A stretch of 64,000 bases of DNA from Gammaproteobacteria bacterium (GTDB taxonomy: Bacteria > Pseudomonadota > Gammaproteobacteria > Steroidobacterales > XN24): positions 265,952 through 329,951 of the forward strand of contig JAHEFR010000001.1 of the NCBI GenBank assembly GCA_024640085.1, in the 5' to 3' direction. The position numbers and the translations under genes were made by a program. The notes under the pieces were generated by a model. The model was given only the letters and a program-made list of their open reading frames with translations. It was not told the DNA's origin and did not search any database. Positions 26,283 through 35,030 of this stretch are shown piece after piece; position 1 is the stretch's first letter, and the number at the start of each line of letters is the position of its first letter.

Positions 26283-28430
26283 CTAGCAGAACGGCTCCTC
26301 CAGTGGCGGCACCCTGAAACTTGCTGGTGGGCGCCCCGAGATGAATCGGCGATGCATGCGCCGGTAAGCGCATTCCATGTGCCGGGTCAGCCTCGCGGTA
26401 TCGTACAGGGGAGATAAGCGCTTAGCGGTCTCAAGCTTGCCCATAAGCGCGCGGCGCCCGGCCTCCTCAAGACCCAGCCGGATGGCAATGGCACGATAGT
26501 CCTCACGATCAGCCGCTATCAGCTCGCGCAAGCCCAGGGTCCGCAGCATGCTCCCGGCGACCCGGGAAGCGAACGTGTCGCCAGGCAGAGTAAGGACGGG
26601 CAGGCCCGCCCAGAGGGCATCGCTGGCCGTGGTGTGCCCGTTATACGGCCGTGAATCCAGGAAGAGGTCTGCCACGGTGAACAATCCCAGGTACTTCCTT
26701 AACGGTAGCCGCGGAGCGAATACGATCCTGTCGGCATCCATCCCGAGCCGGACTGCTTCCGAGCGGAGGTTGTCGGCCAGGCTGCTGTCCGCGTTGCTGT
26801 TCTGGACCCACAGGACGCTGCCGGACACTTCCCGGAGTATGTGCATCCAGTCGGCGAAGACTTCCGGCCGGATCTTGTAACTGTTGTTGAATCCGCAGAA
26901 GATCACGCCCTTGGCCGGCAGACCGAGTTGCTCTCGGGCGGGTGGCTCCTCCGGCAGAGCCCGTCGGCTGTCGTCCACCCAGTAGGTCTCTGGCAGATAC
27001 GCCACTCGTTCGGAACACGTCTCCTTCTGACTTTCCGGCAGAACGAAATCGTCCGCCACGATGTAGTCGATGAAGTCTCCGCCGATAGTGCCGGGGTAGC
27101 CCTTGTAGTTCACCTGGATCGGAGCGGGCCGGAGCGCGAAGACATCCGTCGGCGCCTCCAGGGTATGGCCCTTCAGGTCGACCAGGATATCCACCTCGTC
27201 GGCATGGATCCTCCTGGCGACGTCCGACGCCGGCCAGCCGCTGACGTCCCGGAAGGTGTCGAAAGAGGCGATGACACGTCGCCGGATATCGCTCCCGTCA
27301 TCGGGTCCATGGCAGTAACCGAGGATCCTGAATTTGGATCGGTCGTGGTTCTCGAACAAGCCTACCTTTGTGTATGCCGTCGGGTGGCGGCGAAAGTCAT
27401 AGGAGAAGTAGCCGATAGTGATCCTGTCCCGGGCCGGACGATCATGACGCAGGCCGAGACGCTCTCCGACAGGGGCCATGCGCTCGGAAATATTCCGGCA
27501 CCAAAGGCGGGCGCACTCCAGTTGCTCCATCGCCGTGGAGGGTTCCGCCAGATAGATAAATGGGGTCAGGCCCGGCAGGCCGCGGCGCACGCCGTCCGCG
27601 AATCGTTCCGACGATCGGTCCAGGTCGTCCCAGAGACAAAGGCTCTTCCTCAACAGCAGACTGCCGCTGATCGCGGGTCCGCAATCGGGATCCAGCGCCT
27701 GCGCCTGGTCGAAACAGGTCAGCGCCTCGTCCCACTTGCGCTCCGATTCCAGGCTTGCCGCCAGCCCGCACCAGTGCGTGGCGTCGTCCGGCTCGATATT
27801 GCAGGCGCGTCGGAGACTGGCCGTGGCCTCGGCCAGCCTGCCGAGGCTGGCCAGAATATTGCCCATCACGACATGGGCGCTGGCCAACTCGGGCTGCCTG
27901 GACAACGCCGCGGCGCAGGGCTCCAATGCCGCCTCCGCTCGCCCGGCCAGGAGCAGGGCATTGGCCAGGTTGACCAGTGTTTCGGCGAATGCCTCGTCCA
28001 GAGCGGTGGCCTTCCTGTAGCAGACGATACCCCCCTGGATGTCACCGGCCGCCACCAGGACGTTGCCGAGCGCGTTGTGGGCAGCAGCCAGGCGGGGATC
28101 AAGCGAGATGGCCCGTCGCAGTGCCTGTTCGGCGCCGCCGACGTCGCCGGCGGCATTGAGCACGATCCCGAGATTGCAGAACGCGTCAACATGTTCCGGT
28201 ACCCGTATCGTCGCGCGCCGGAGCAGCTCAACGGCCTTGTCCAGGCGGCCCTGCTGATAACTGAGCACGCCCAGAAAGTGCAACGCGTGGGGATGATCGA
28301 CGACCATCTCCAGCACTCGTGCGTAACCGGCCTCAGCGGAAACCAGGTCGCCTGCTCGGTGGCGGTCGAGGGCGTCGCCCATCAGGGCTTCGGGGTCCTG
28401 GTTGCCGTCGAGGTAGTCTTTTTTCGACAT
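26283..28430 (-). CDS. TPR protein with OGT/SPINDLY-type glycosyltransferase domain
   Basis: 715 aa. Residues about 15-270 are tetratricopeptide repeats (for example DVGGAEQALRRAISLDPRLA). From about 330 the Glyco_transf_41 catalytic part follows: HPTAYTKVGLFENHDRSKFR, IQVNYKGYPGTIGGDFIDYI, CGFNNSYKIRPEVFADWM and SRPYNGHTTASDALWAGLPV. In characterised relatives this domain transfers GlcNAc or another sugar from a nucleotide donor to Ser/Thr of proteins. The ATG at 28430 has no Shine-Dalgarno and sits beside an AT-rich inverted repeat. The bacterial substrate is unknown. Confidence 0.9.
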   Translation of the reverse strand: MSKKDYLDGNQDPEALMGDALDRHRAGDLVSAEAGYARVLEMVVDHPHALHFLGVLSYQQGRLDKAVELLRRATIRVPEHVDAFCNLGIVLNAAGDVGGAEQALRRAISLDPRLAAAHNALGNVLVAAGDIQGGIVCYRKATALDEAFAETLVNLANALLLAGRAEAALEPCAAALSRQPELASAHVVMGNILASLGRLAEATASLRRACNIEPDDATHWCGLAASLESERKWDEALTCFDQAQALDPDCGPAISGSLLLRKSLCLWDDLDRSSERFADGVRRGLPGLTPFIYLAEPSTAMEQLECARLWCRNISERMAPVGERLGLRHDRPARDRITIGYFSYDFRRHPTAYTKVGLFENHDRSKFRILGYCHGPDDGSDIRRRVIASFDTFRDVSGWPASDVARRIHADEVDILVDLKGHTLEAPTDVFALRPAPIQVNYKGYPGTIGGDFIDYIVADDFVLPESQKETCSERVAYLPETYWVDDSRRALPEEPPAREQLGLPAKGVIFCGFNNSYKIRPEVFADWMHILREVSGSVLWVQNSNADSSLADNLRSEAVRLGMDADRIVFAPRLPLRKYLGLFTVADLFLDSRPYNGHTTASDALWAGLPVLTLPGDTFASRVAGSMLRTLGLRELIAADREDYRAIAIRLGLEEAGRRALMGKLETAKRLSPLYDTARLTRHMECAYRRMHRRFISGRPPASFRVPPLEEPFC

Positions 28431-28749
28431 ATTTATTGTTAAATCAATAAGTAATTAGATTATATTTACGTAGTATATAGCTTGGCTGTAACCCCGGTCC
28501 GGGCATAAGCGGGGGCGGGTCATAATCGGCGCATTCTACTCGGTGGCAGGGGCCGAGGCTGGTCGTCTCGGTTACCTAGCACAGGAATACGTGCCGAGTT
28601 GGGGCGCGAAAATCTGGCGGTGCCAGCGACCCGCACCCTGGCAGACCCCCGCAGCTACGGGTTTATCCTCGGGCGACAAGTGTGCTACACGTATCTGCCG
28701 CGATCCGGCCGAGTGGTAATCAGGCCAGGTGGCGTAAGGAGGAATCTCT
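28431..28749. other. divergent 319-bp region with AT-rich half and structured leader
   Basis: The first ~55 bp are AT-rich and include the inverted repeat TTATTG-N6-CAATAA (about 28435-28452) directly before the glycosyltransferase start. The remaining ~240 bp upstream of the OPT gene are GC-rich and can form several hairpins: two CTCGG...CCGAG pairings in 28538-28610 and TGCCAG...CTGGCA near 28619-28641. No gene is supported here. Confidence 0.5.
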
Positions 28750-30480
28750 TTGACGCAGACAGCGGGTGGCCAGATTGTCAGAGCCGGAGCATATCCCGAG
28801 CTGACCTGGACAGGCGTGGCGGTTGGGTGGCTGCTGGGAGCGCTGATTTCGGTCAGCATCGGTTATGCTGCCCTGATCCTTGGATTCTCGATCGAGGGTT
28901 CCGAGCTGGCAGCTATCCTGGGCTTCGGCATCCTCCGCGGCATGCTACGGCGATACAGCATCGTCGAGAACAATGTGGCGCAGACGGTCGCGAGCGCGGT
29001 CAACGGAGCGTCCTCCGGCATGATGTTCTCGGTCCCGGCTCTGTTCATTCTCGGCGAGACCGATTTCAACCCCGTGATCATGACCTTCGGTTGCATCGCC
29101 GGCGCCTTTCTCGGCATCGCCTTCATCATCCCATTGCGTAAACAGATGATCGACTACGAGCGGCTCACCTATCCGGGCGGCGTCGCGGTGGCGACCATTC
29201 TCAAATCACCCGGGGCCGGGATTCGCAAGGCCATCCTGCTGGTCACCGCGGCGGTCGCCAGCGCCGCGGTTCACTTCGCCACCCAGCTCGCAGGACTGGA
29301 TAACTGGGACCTTGGCGCGATTCTCGGCATGCCGGAATACATGAATGGCATCTGGTATTTGTCCCTGCTGACCATCGGCGCCGCGTTTATCGCTGGCAAG
29401 GGCGGCGTGGCATTCATCATCGGTGGATTCGCATGCTACTGGATGATCGCACCGATGCTCGCTGCGACAGGCTTGCTGCCCGTGGTGGGCGTCGGCCCCG
29501 GAGCTGCCGTCGTGACCGATCCCGAAATCCTGCGCCTCAGCCTGTTCAGGCCAGTCGGCATCGGGATGCTGATCGGTGGGGCGCTGACGGGCATCGTGCT
29601 TGCGCTGCCCCTTATCATAGGGGCCGTTCGCAGCATGCAGAGCGCTGCCCGTGTGCAGTCCGCGGTCTCTCGGGACGAGATGCCGATCAAGCTGTTGTAT
29701 ATAGCGGTAATTGGTTCGGCCCTGCTGCTGATGCTCATCGCCGTGCTGTCAACGGAGCATATGGGCATCGGGCGCGGCATCGCAATGGCGCTGCTTGGCA
29801 CGCTGTGGATCTGGATAGCCGGAGTTATCCTCTCCGAGTGCATCGGCCGCACCAACTGGTCGCCCCTGTCGGGGATGACGCTGATTGCTGTTACCCTGCT
29901 GATCATCATCACCAGTGGCCTCGAGCGTAGCGAGGCGATCGTTGCAGCCGTCATGGTTGGTGCCGCGGTCTGCGTCGCCATGTCCCAGGCAACTGATCTC
30001 ATGCTCGATCTGAAGACCGGCTACCTCGTTGGCGCCACGCCACGGATGCAGCAGGCTGGCCAGTTCTTCGGAGCCTGGCTGGGCCCGGTCCTGATCATCG
30101 GAGTTATTTTTGTCCTGCACGAGGCCTATGGCCTGGGCAGCGAGAAATTGCCGGCTCCCCAGGGGCAGGCACTGGCGAGCATGATCAACGGGATCCTGGG
30201 CGGGCAGGTACCCGTTGAAAAATACCTGGCTGGCGCGGGGCTCGGCGCCCTGCTGAGTGCAGCCAGCGGCGGGTTGGGTATCACGGTGGGGCTGGGTTTC
30301 TATCTACCCTTTAACATCGTGCTGACATACAGCATCGGCACCATCGTCCGCCTGATCACCGACGCGAAGTTCGGCAAGGAAGTCAGCGAGGACGTGGGCA
30401 TCCCGATCGCCGCCGGCCTCATCGTCGGCGAGGCTCTGGTCGGTGTTGGTTTTGCAATCCGGGCCGTATTCGCGGCCTGA
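28750..30480 (+). CDS. OPT family oligopeptide/metal-chelate transporter
   Basis: 576 aa with about 14 hydrophobic segments. It starts at TTG 28750, which is justified by a perfect AGGAGG 8 nt upstream. Recognisable OPT/YSL features include GFSIEGSELAAILGFGILRG near the N-terminus, LTYPGGVAVATILKSPGAG near residue 140 and FLGIAFIIPLRKQMIDYERL. OPT proteins import small peptides or metal chelates by proton symport. The next gene starts 13 bp after the stop, so they form an operon. Substrate is not predictable. Confidence 0.93.
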   Translation: MTQTAGGQIVRAGAYPELTWTGVAVGWLLGALISVSIGYAALILGFSIEGSELAAILGFGILRGMLRRYSIVENNVAQTVASAVNGASSGMMFSVPALFILGETDFNPVIMTFGCIAGAFLGIAFIIPLRKQMIDYERLTYPGGVAVATILKSPGAGIRKAILLVTAAVASAAVHFATQLAGLDNWDLGAILGMPEYMNGIWYLSLLTIGAAFIAGKGGVAFIIGGFACYWMIAPMLAATGLLPVVGVGPGAAVVTDPEILRLSLFRPVGIGMLIGGALTGIVLALPLIIGAVRSMQSAARVQSAVSRDEMPIKLLYIAVIGSALLLMLIAVLSTEHMGIGRGIAMALLGTLWIWIAGVILSECIGRTNWSPLSGMTLIAVTLLIIITSGLERSEAIVAAVMVGAAVCVAMSQATDLMLDLKTGYLVGATPRMQQAGQFFGAWLGPVLIIGVIFVLHEAYGLGSEKLPAPQGQALASMINGILGGQVPVEKYLAGAGLGALLSAASGGLGITVGLGFYLPFNIVLTYSIGTIVRLITDAKFGKEVSEDVGIPIAAGLIVGEALVGVGFAIRAVFAA

Positions 30481-30492
30481 GGGACAGGGGGT

Positions 30493-31038
30493 ATGGTCAC
30501 AGCGGGATTCATCTTGACGGCCCTGGGATTCCTTGGTGGCGCTTTTCTGGCGTCACTGGACGCCGAAACGGTCGAGTGGAGCTGGTTTATTCCCTGCCTG
30601 ATCGTGGGCGTCGCCGGTGTTTTTCTGATCAAGCGGAGCACCATGCGGCACGCGCGATCGGAGGAGACGCTGGCCAGTAACCGCAGCCACATTGAGGACA
30701 GCCTCGACCGGATCCTCGAGCAGTTGAGGGACCTGGACGGAGCCAAGAGCGAGATCCCGCCCTACGATCTCCGGTTCGAGATCGATCGGCGGTTTCGTTC
30801 TGAATTGAATCGTTTCGTCGAGGCCAGGGAGAGCCTTGCGCACATCTATGGTCTGCAGGTCTATGCGGACATCATGAGTGCCTTCGCCGCTGGGGAGAGG
30901 TATCTGAACCGGGTGTGGTCCGCCTCTGCCGACGGCTATGCTGACGAGGCGCGGACATACATCGGGCGGGCAAAAGAGCAGTTCGAGGAGGCCAGGGTCA
31001 AGCTCGATGATGCCCGTGCCCGCGCCGATACCGCCTGA
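30493..31038 (+). CDS. membrane-anchored coiled-coil protein, partner of the OPT transporter
   Basis: 181 aa. Two N-terminal helices (VTAGFILTALGFLGGAFLAS; WSWFIPCLIVGVAGVFLI) are followed by a long cytoplasmic-type helical region rich in Glu, Arg and Ala (EETLASNRSHIEDSLDRILE through VKLDDARARADTA) with heptad-like spacing. No family recognised. It directly follows the OPT gene (12-bp gap, GACAGGGG ribosome binding site), so an accessory or regulatory role for the transporter is a reasonable guess only. Confidence 0.78.
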   Translation: MVTAGFILTALGFLGGAFLASLDAETVEWSWFIPCLIVGVAGVFLIKRSTMRHARSEETLASNRSHIEDSLDRILEQLRDLDGAKSEIPPYDLRFEIDRRFRSELNRFVEARESLAHIYGLQVYADIMSAFAAGERYLNRVWSASADGYADEARTYIGRAKEQFEEARVKLDDARARADTA

Positions 31039-31041
31039 GAC

Positions 31042-31695
31042 TCAACTCCAGTCGGTCGATGTGTCGGCTTGCCAAAGGGGGCTCGCCATCCGCTCGCCGA
31101 AATCCGGGAACATGAGGTTGAAGGCGATACTGACACGGGTGGTCTCGCTCCGGTTCGGTGGTACCGAGTGTTGCAGCCACGCGGGAAACATGACTAGCAT
31201 CCCCTTCCTGACATTCAGCGTGATGCGATCGGGATTGGCGAGGTCCTGGTTGCGGGCCCGCGGCACGAGCAGGCCGGCCTGGGGTCGCGGATCGTGGAAA
31301 TCGATGGCGTCGGCGCCGGCGGCCGTCTTCACGTAGTAGGCGCCGCTCAGATAATTGTTCGGGTGAATGTGTTGCTTGTGGGGATACCCCTGATTGCTCA
31401 CGTTGGCCCAGCAGCCCGTGATATGAATCCGGTCGTAGTCGAGGGTCAGGGAATCGCAGATTCCGCGGGCTGTAGACATGATGACCTGGTTAAGACCAGT
31501 CAGTTCCGGGTGCCGATGCAGGTCCTGGTCGGTCTGCCACTGCCCCGAACCCCGGAGGTCGGGCCGCTGGCCCAGGATGATTTCGAGGCGGGACTGGATG
31601 TCACGATTGATGGGCTGGTAGGTTTCGGGAGATAGCTGGGTAGCCCATACGTAGGTCGGAAACAGCTTCAGGGTGCCCGATTTCTCGATCTTCAT
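31042..31695 (-). CDS. TIGR02466-type putative 2OG-Fe(II) oxygenase, copy 2
   Basis: 217 aa. It shares the family blocks with copy 1: LFPTYVWATQLSPETYQPIN at the N-terminus, ITGCWANVSNQGYPHKQHIH, PNNYLSGAYYV, FHDPRPQAG and QHSVPPNRSETTRVSIAFN. Candidate iron ligands are in HIHPNN and QHSVP. The two copies are similar over their full length. It is convergent with the OPT partner gene (3 bp between stops) and divergent from the ExeA-FHA gene. Confidence 0.85.
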   Translation of the reverse strand: MKIEKSGTLKLFPTYVWATQLSPETYQPINRDIQSRLEIILGQRPDLRGSGQWQTDQDLHRHPELTGLNQVIMSTARGICDSLTLDYDRIHITGCWANVSNQGYPHKQHIHPNNYLSGAYYVKTAAGADAIDFHDPRPQAGLLVPRARNQDLANPDRITLNVRKGMLVMFPAWLQHSVPPNRSETTRVSIAFNLMFPDFGERMASPLWQADTSTDWS

Positions 31696-31860
31696 GGCTC
31701 CATCGAACCGGTAATCTGCGCGCCCGTAGGGCTCCGATTACGGACATGGTAGCGATGCCACGGGACGGAAGCCACCGGAGAATTGGATGCTCAATATATC
31801 AGTCGGTTAGACTCGCCAGTTAAAGTTGGATAATAATACCCTCGGCAGGAGGGGAGAGGC

Positions 31861-33048
31861 ATGTACGATCTTGACCGGGGTCTGGTGACCGATCCGTTCG
31901 GGGCGGAGTTCGATAGCAAGTTCTTCTATCGCGGGTTTCAGCACGCTTCGGTTCTGAGTTTCCTCGACCGCGCGCTGAATTCCGGGGAGGCCATCATTGC
32001 ATTGACCGGAGCCCGGGGATCCGGGCGGCGGTCCGCGCTGGAATATTTCCTGCGCGACGATGGTGGCCGGTTCCGGGCAGCTCGGCTCGATTCAGTCCCC
32101 GCAGATGGGCAGGCGTTCCTGGAGACCGTGCTGCAGGCGTTCGGTTTCGGGCCCGTCGACGCGGAGAGGAACGAGCTCCGCAATCTGCTCAGCGTCTTTC
32201 TGGTCCAGGTGCATCAGGGTGGCCAGCATCTGCTCCTTCATATCCACGAACCTGCCGAGATCTCCGAAGAGGTGACGGACGAGATCCTGCGGCTGACCGG
32301 CCAACAGTCCCGTGAAGGAAGACTGAAGGTCGTACTTACCGGTGCGGAGGAGTTGAACAGGCTTCTGGATTCGTCCCGGATGGCCGCTCTGGGGGATCGC
32401 CTTCGGCTCCGGCATCGACTCGATCCACTGAGCGTGAGAGAGACAAACGACTATCTTCATTTCCGCCTTGCCGCCGCCGGTTGCGGCCAGCCTGCCGACC
32501 TGATCTCGCCGGCCGTAGCGACTGCCATCCACGCCGCCACCGGCGGGGTTCCCGGGCTGATCAACGCCTTGACGTCCGGTGTCCTGGAGGCGTCTGGCGG
32601 GCAGCCGCTGAACGTGGATTCCGTCAAGGAGGTGGCGGCGAAAATGGGGCTGGCGGGAATCGACGCCATCGGTCTCGAGGCTCGCCTGGTGATATCCCTG
32701 GAGGGAGAGGCGTTTCTCGACGTGCCCGTGATGCGCGAGAAACTGCTGATAGGCAGACACAGCTTCAACGACATCTGCTTGCGGGATCACTCGGTATCCC
32801 GTCATCACGCCATCGTGGTACCGAAAGGGGCGGCCTGGGTCATCGTGGATCTGAACAGCACCAACGGCACAGTGGTCAACGGCCGGAAGGTGCGTCAACA
32901 GGTGCTGACAAACGGCGATGAAATCGAGATAGGCCGATTCGACCTGACGTTCGAGGGCGGTCCGTCCGGCGATCCGGCCCAGCCCCCCGAGGATTCCGAC
33001 ATGCGCAGGACGGTCGTGCTTACCGACAACTTCGAGAAACTCAGCTGA
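31861..33048 (+). CDS. ExeA/GspA-like (pseudo)ATPase fused to an FHA domain
   Basis: 395 aa with a perfect AGGAGG-type site. It starts like ExeA-type AAA proteins (DPFGAEFDSKFFYRGFQHAS). At the P-loop position (about residues 50-58) it reads GARGSGRRS, with Arg replacing the catalytic Lys and the following Thr. The Walker B region reads LLLHIHEPAEI, without the Asp-Glu pair. After the AAA lid part (LDPLSVRETNDYLHFRL) comes an FHA domain at about 285-365: LIGRHSFNDICLRDHSVSRH, then DLNSTNGTVVNG, with all phosphothreonine-binding residues kept. So the phosphopeptide reader is intact while ATP binding looks lost. The 3' end overlaps the convergent lipoprotein gene by 8 bp. Confidence 0.88.
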   Translation: MYDLDRGLVTDPFGAEFDSKFFYRGFQHASVLSFLDRALNSGEAIIALTGARGSGRRSALEYFLRDDGGRFRAARLDSVPADGQAFLETVLQAFGFGPVDAERNELRNLLSVFLVQVHQGGQHLLLHIHEPAEISEEVTDEILRLTGQQSREGRLKVVLTGAEELNRLLDSSRMAALGDRLRLRHRLDPLSVRETNDYLHFRLAAAGCGQPADLISPAVATAIHAATGGVPGLINALTSGVLEASGGQPLNVDSVKEVAAKMGLAGIDAIGLEARLVISLEGEAFLDVPVMREKLLIGRHSFNDICLRDHSVSRHHAIVVPKGAAWVIVDLNSTNGTVVNGRKVRQQVLTNGDEIEIGRFDLTFEGGPSGDPAQPPEDSDMRRTVVLTDNFEKLS

Positions 33049-33715
33049 TGCCCTCGACGAGGAACAGCTTGAGTTGATCGGACAGGCGTTTGCATGCCGC
33101 ATTCTGGGTGGGCGCGATCAGCGGCACCGGGATCACCACCGCCGGCATGAATGACATTCCGTTGACATCAGTGGACACCATACCGGCAGAAGCCAGTTGC
33201 CTCATGTCCCAGACCGAGGCTTCGTAGTCCGAGTCCTTTTCCCACCACATCATTCCGAAACAGCCACCCGCGCCGGGTCCCACGGTGCAACTGATGCTCC
33301 CGCCGCCTTCGAGGGCCTCCGTCGAGCCTTGCACCCAGATGATGTAACGGACACCCGTGTCGGCGAAGCGCTTGGCGACTGCGGCGTCCGACAGCAGCTT
33401 GGGAATGTCCTCGGGAGACTTTGGTGCCACCCGTGGCTCGAACCAGGGGTAGAAGGAGTCACGGAATTCGTCGTCCGGGATGACGACCAGTCCGCTCGAG
33501 CCGCCCGCGAGATGTTTGCCCACGCAGTCGATAAAGCCGCCCTCGGTGTAGTTGCCGTTGTGGTAGCTGCGGGCCAGTATGACCACGGAGTCACCCTCAC
33601 CCACGCCGGTGAGCGTGTGGCGGCTCTGTTCCACGTGGGCCGTCATGCACCCGGTGACGAGCATGGCTGCCGCAATGGTGGCACTGCTGGTGCCGAACGA
33701 AACTCGGTGCTTCAT
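33041..33715 (-). CDS. secreted lipoprotein of unknown function
   Basis: 224 aa from ATG 33715, which places a signal peptide with lipobox V-T-G-C (Cys 23, MLVTGCMTAH) at the N-terminus; the frame extends upstream but inside the preceding gene. The mature part contains GEGDSVVILARSYHNGNYTE, WFEPRVAPKSPEDIPKLLSD and RYIIWVQGSTEALEGGGSIS. No enzyme motif recognised. Its ATG overlaps the stop of the upstream lipoprotein gene by one base (TGATG), so the two are coupled. Confidence 0.85.
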   Translation of the reverse strand: MKHRVSFGTSSATIAAAMLVTGCMTAHVEQSRHTLTGVGEGDSVVILARSYHNGNYTEGGFIDCVGKHLAGGSSGLVVIPDDEFRDSFYPWFEPRVAPKSPEDIPKLLSDAAVAKRFADTGVRYIIWVQGSTEALEGGGSISCTVGPGAGGCFGMMWWEKDSDYEASVWDMRQLASAGMVSTDVNGMSFMPAVVIPVPLIAPTQNAACKRLSDQLKLFLVEGIS

Positions 33716-34374
33716 CAGCGCTCTCCTGGCCCCCGGGAGAATCGGGGGCCCTGGCTTATCCGGGCGGCTTCCTCTCTGAGCCACTCCCGAATACGCGGTT
33801 CGTCATCGAAATGCAAAGAAACGTAGGCACCGGCGTCCCGCATCGCCATGGTCGTGGCCTCCGCCAGTGCCTCGTCGGCATTGAAAAGCTTGTGGCGGCT
33901 CTCGCCATAGGCCCTGACCGGCCACGAAGTGATGAGCTTGCCATCGGGTGTCAGCACGTTGACACGATAGGTGATCCAGACCGTGAAGGAGTGGGTCCCC
34001 CAGTCCGCCGGGGCTGCAAACTCGTAAGACTCGATTTCCGGTTGCACCACGACGTCCACGCGGCGCGACAGCGCCCTGGGGGACTCTGTTCCGTCCAGCG
34101 GCACCGTCTGATCGAATACGGAGTCCAGCACCGAGTTGAACATGGCAACGTTGGCCGATCCCATCATCACGATCCACTTGTGTTCACCCGGGATTGCTTC
34201 GGTGTACGAATAGTCACGGAATTCCTCCGTATAGCGGACACCAGCGGTGAGGGGCATGGGCGTCATGACCGGCGAAGGGAACAGATCGGGCACCGGTGCC
34301 GTCGTGCTGCAACCGGCCAGGAGGAGACCGCCGGCCAAAAGCCCGGTCCGCAGCACCAGCCTGAATTCCCCCAT
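33715..34374 (-). CDS. secreted lipoprotein of unknown function, first of the pair
   Basis: 219 aa from ATG 34374, with lipobox L-A-G-C (Cys 22). The mature protein has a Pro-rich start (APVPDLFPSPVMTPMPLTAG) and a region with FAAPADWGTHSFTVWITYRV followed by NVLTPDGKLITSWPVRAYGE. The latter resembles periplasmic or outer-membrane lipoproteins that handle envelope substrates, but no named family is recognised. It forms a two-gene coupled operon with the lipoprotein downstream. Confidence 0.85.
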   Translation of the reverse strand: MGEFRLVLRTGLLAGGLLLAGCSTTAPVPDLFPSPVMTPMPLTAGVRYTEEFRDYSYTEAIPGEHKWIVMMGSANVAMFNSVLDSVFDQTVPLDGTESPRALSRRVDVVVQPEIESYEFAAPADWGTHSFTVWITYRVNVLTPDGKLITSWPVRAYGESRHKLFNADEALAEATTMAMRDAGAYVSLHFDDEPRIREWLREEAARISQGPRFSRGPGER

Positions 34375-34534
34375 TGCCACCACCCCGAATGACGACGTCC
34401 CCGACATGTTCTGACAGCCAACCTCTCCAGATGTTCGAGTGCAGACTATCTTTCATGTTCCTTTCGGGTGCTGCAAGCCCCTCGTTTTGCCGGCGGCTCC
34501 CTCCTCAGGTCCGCAAGGAAAGGGCGGGTTCCGG

Positions 34535-34972
34535 TCAGATTTCTGCTTCGGGCTCAGCGTCCTCGATTTGTTCCAGGAGGTTGATCGCGACGCCGAGGAA
34601 GTCCGAATCCGTGACTAGGCCTTCCAGTTGGCCTTCCTGCATCACCGCCAGGCAACCCACCCTGAGGGAGCGCAACCGCAAGGCGGCCCGTCTCACGTCC
34701 ACCCTCGGATCTACCGTCATCACCGGCGAGCTCATGATATCTGCCAGGGTCCTTTGAGTCGCCCTTTGCTGGGGCCGGCCCGTCTTTGGTCCAGTGGCGG
34801 CGAGGATGTCCCGGTGGGAAACAATCCCGACCAGGCGTCCGGCGTCGTCAATGACCGGAATGTGCCTGATATCCCTCTCGGACATGAGATTGCCTGCCTC
34901 GGCAACCGTGGCCTCAGGCGGCAGGGTGACGAGGTCCCGGCTCGGGGTCATGACCTCTCGGATGTCGATCAT
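34535..34972 (-). CDS. tandem CBS-domain protein
   Basis: 145 aa from ATG 34972, chosen because AAGGA lies 7 nt upstream; a further in-frame ATG at 34996 lacks this. Two CBS domains are visible: VMTPSRDLVTLPPEATVAEA through IPVIDDAGRLVGIVSHRDIL, and IMSSPVMTVDPRVDVRRAAL through LEGLVTDSDFLG. Such stand-alone pairs bind adenine nucleotides and report energy state; in many gammaproteobacteria they belong to the anaerobic regulon. The upstream region has an FNR/Anr box and -10 element at nearly ideal spacing. Confidence 0.92.
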   Translation of the reverse strand: MIDIREVMTPSRDLVTLPPEATVAEAGNLMSERDIRHIPVIDDAGRLVGIVSHRDILAATGPKTGRPQQRATQRTLADIMSSPVMTVDPRVDVRRAALRLRSLRVGCLAVMQEGQLEGLVTDSDFLGVAINLLEQIEDAEPEAEI

Positions 34973-35030
34973 CGGAGTGTCCTTGGGGCACCTCATGCCC
35001 CGCCGTGTCGGCGCAGTATCGTTCCTTGTC

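Noticed and set aside
26841..28442. 533-codon plus-strand frame opposite the glycosyltransferase
   Set aside because: Shadow frame; the minus strand encodes TPRs and a recognisable catalytic domain.
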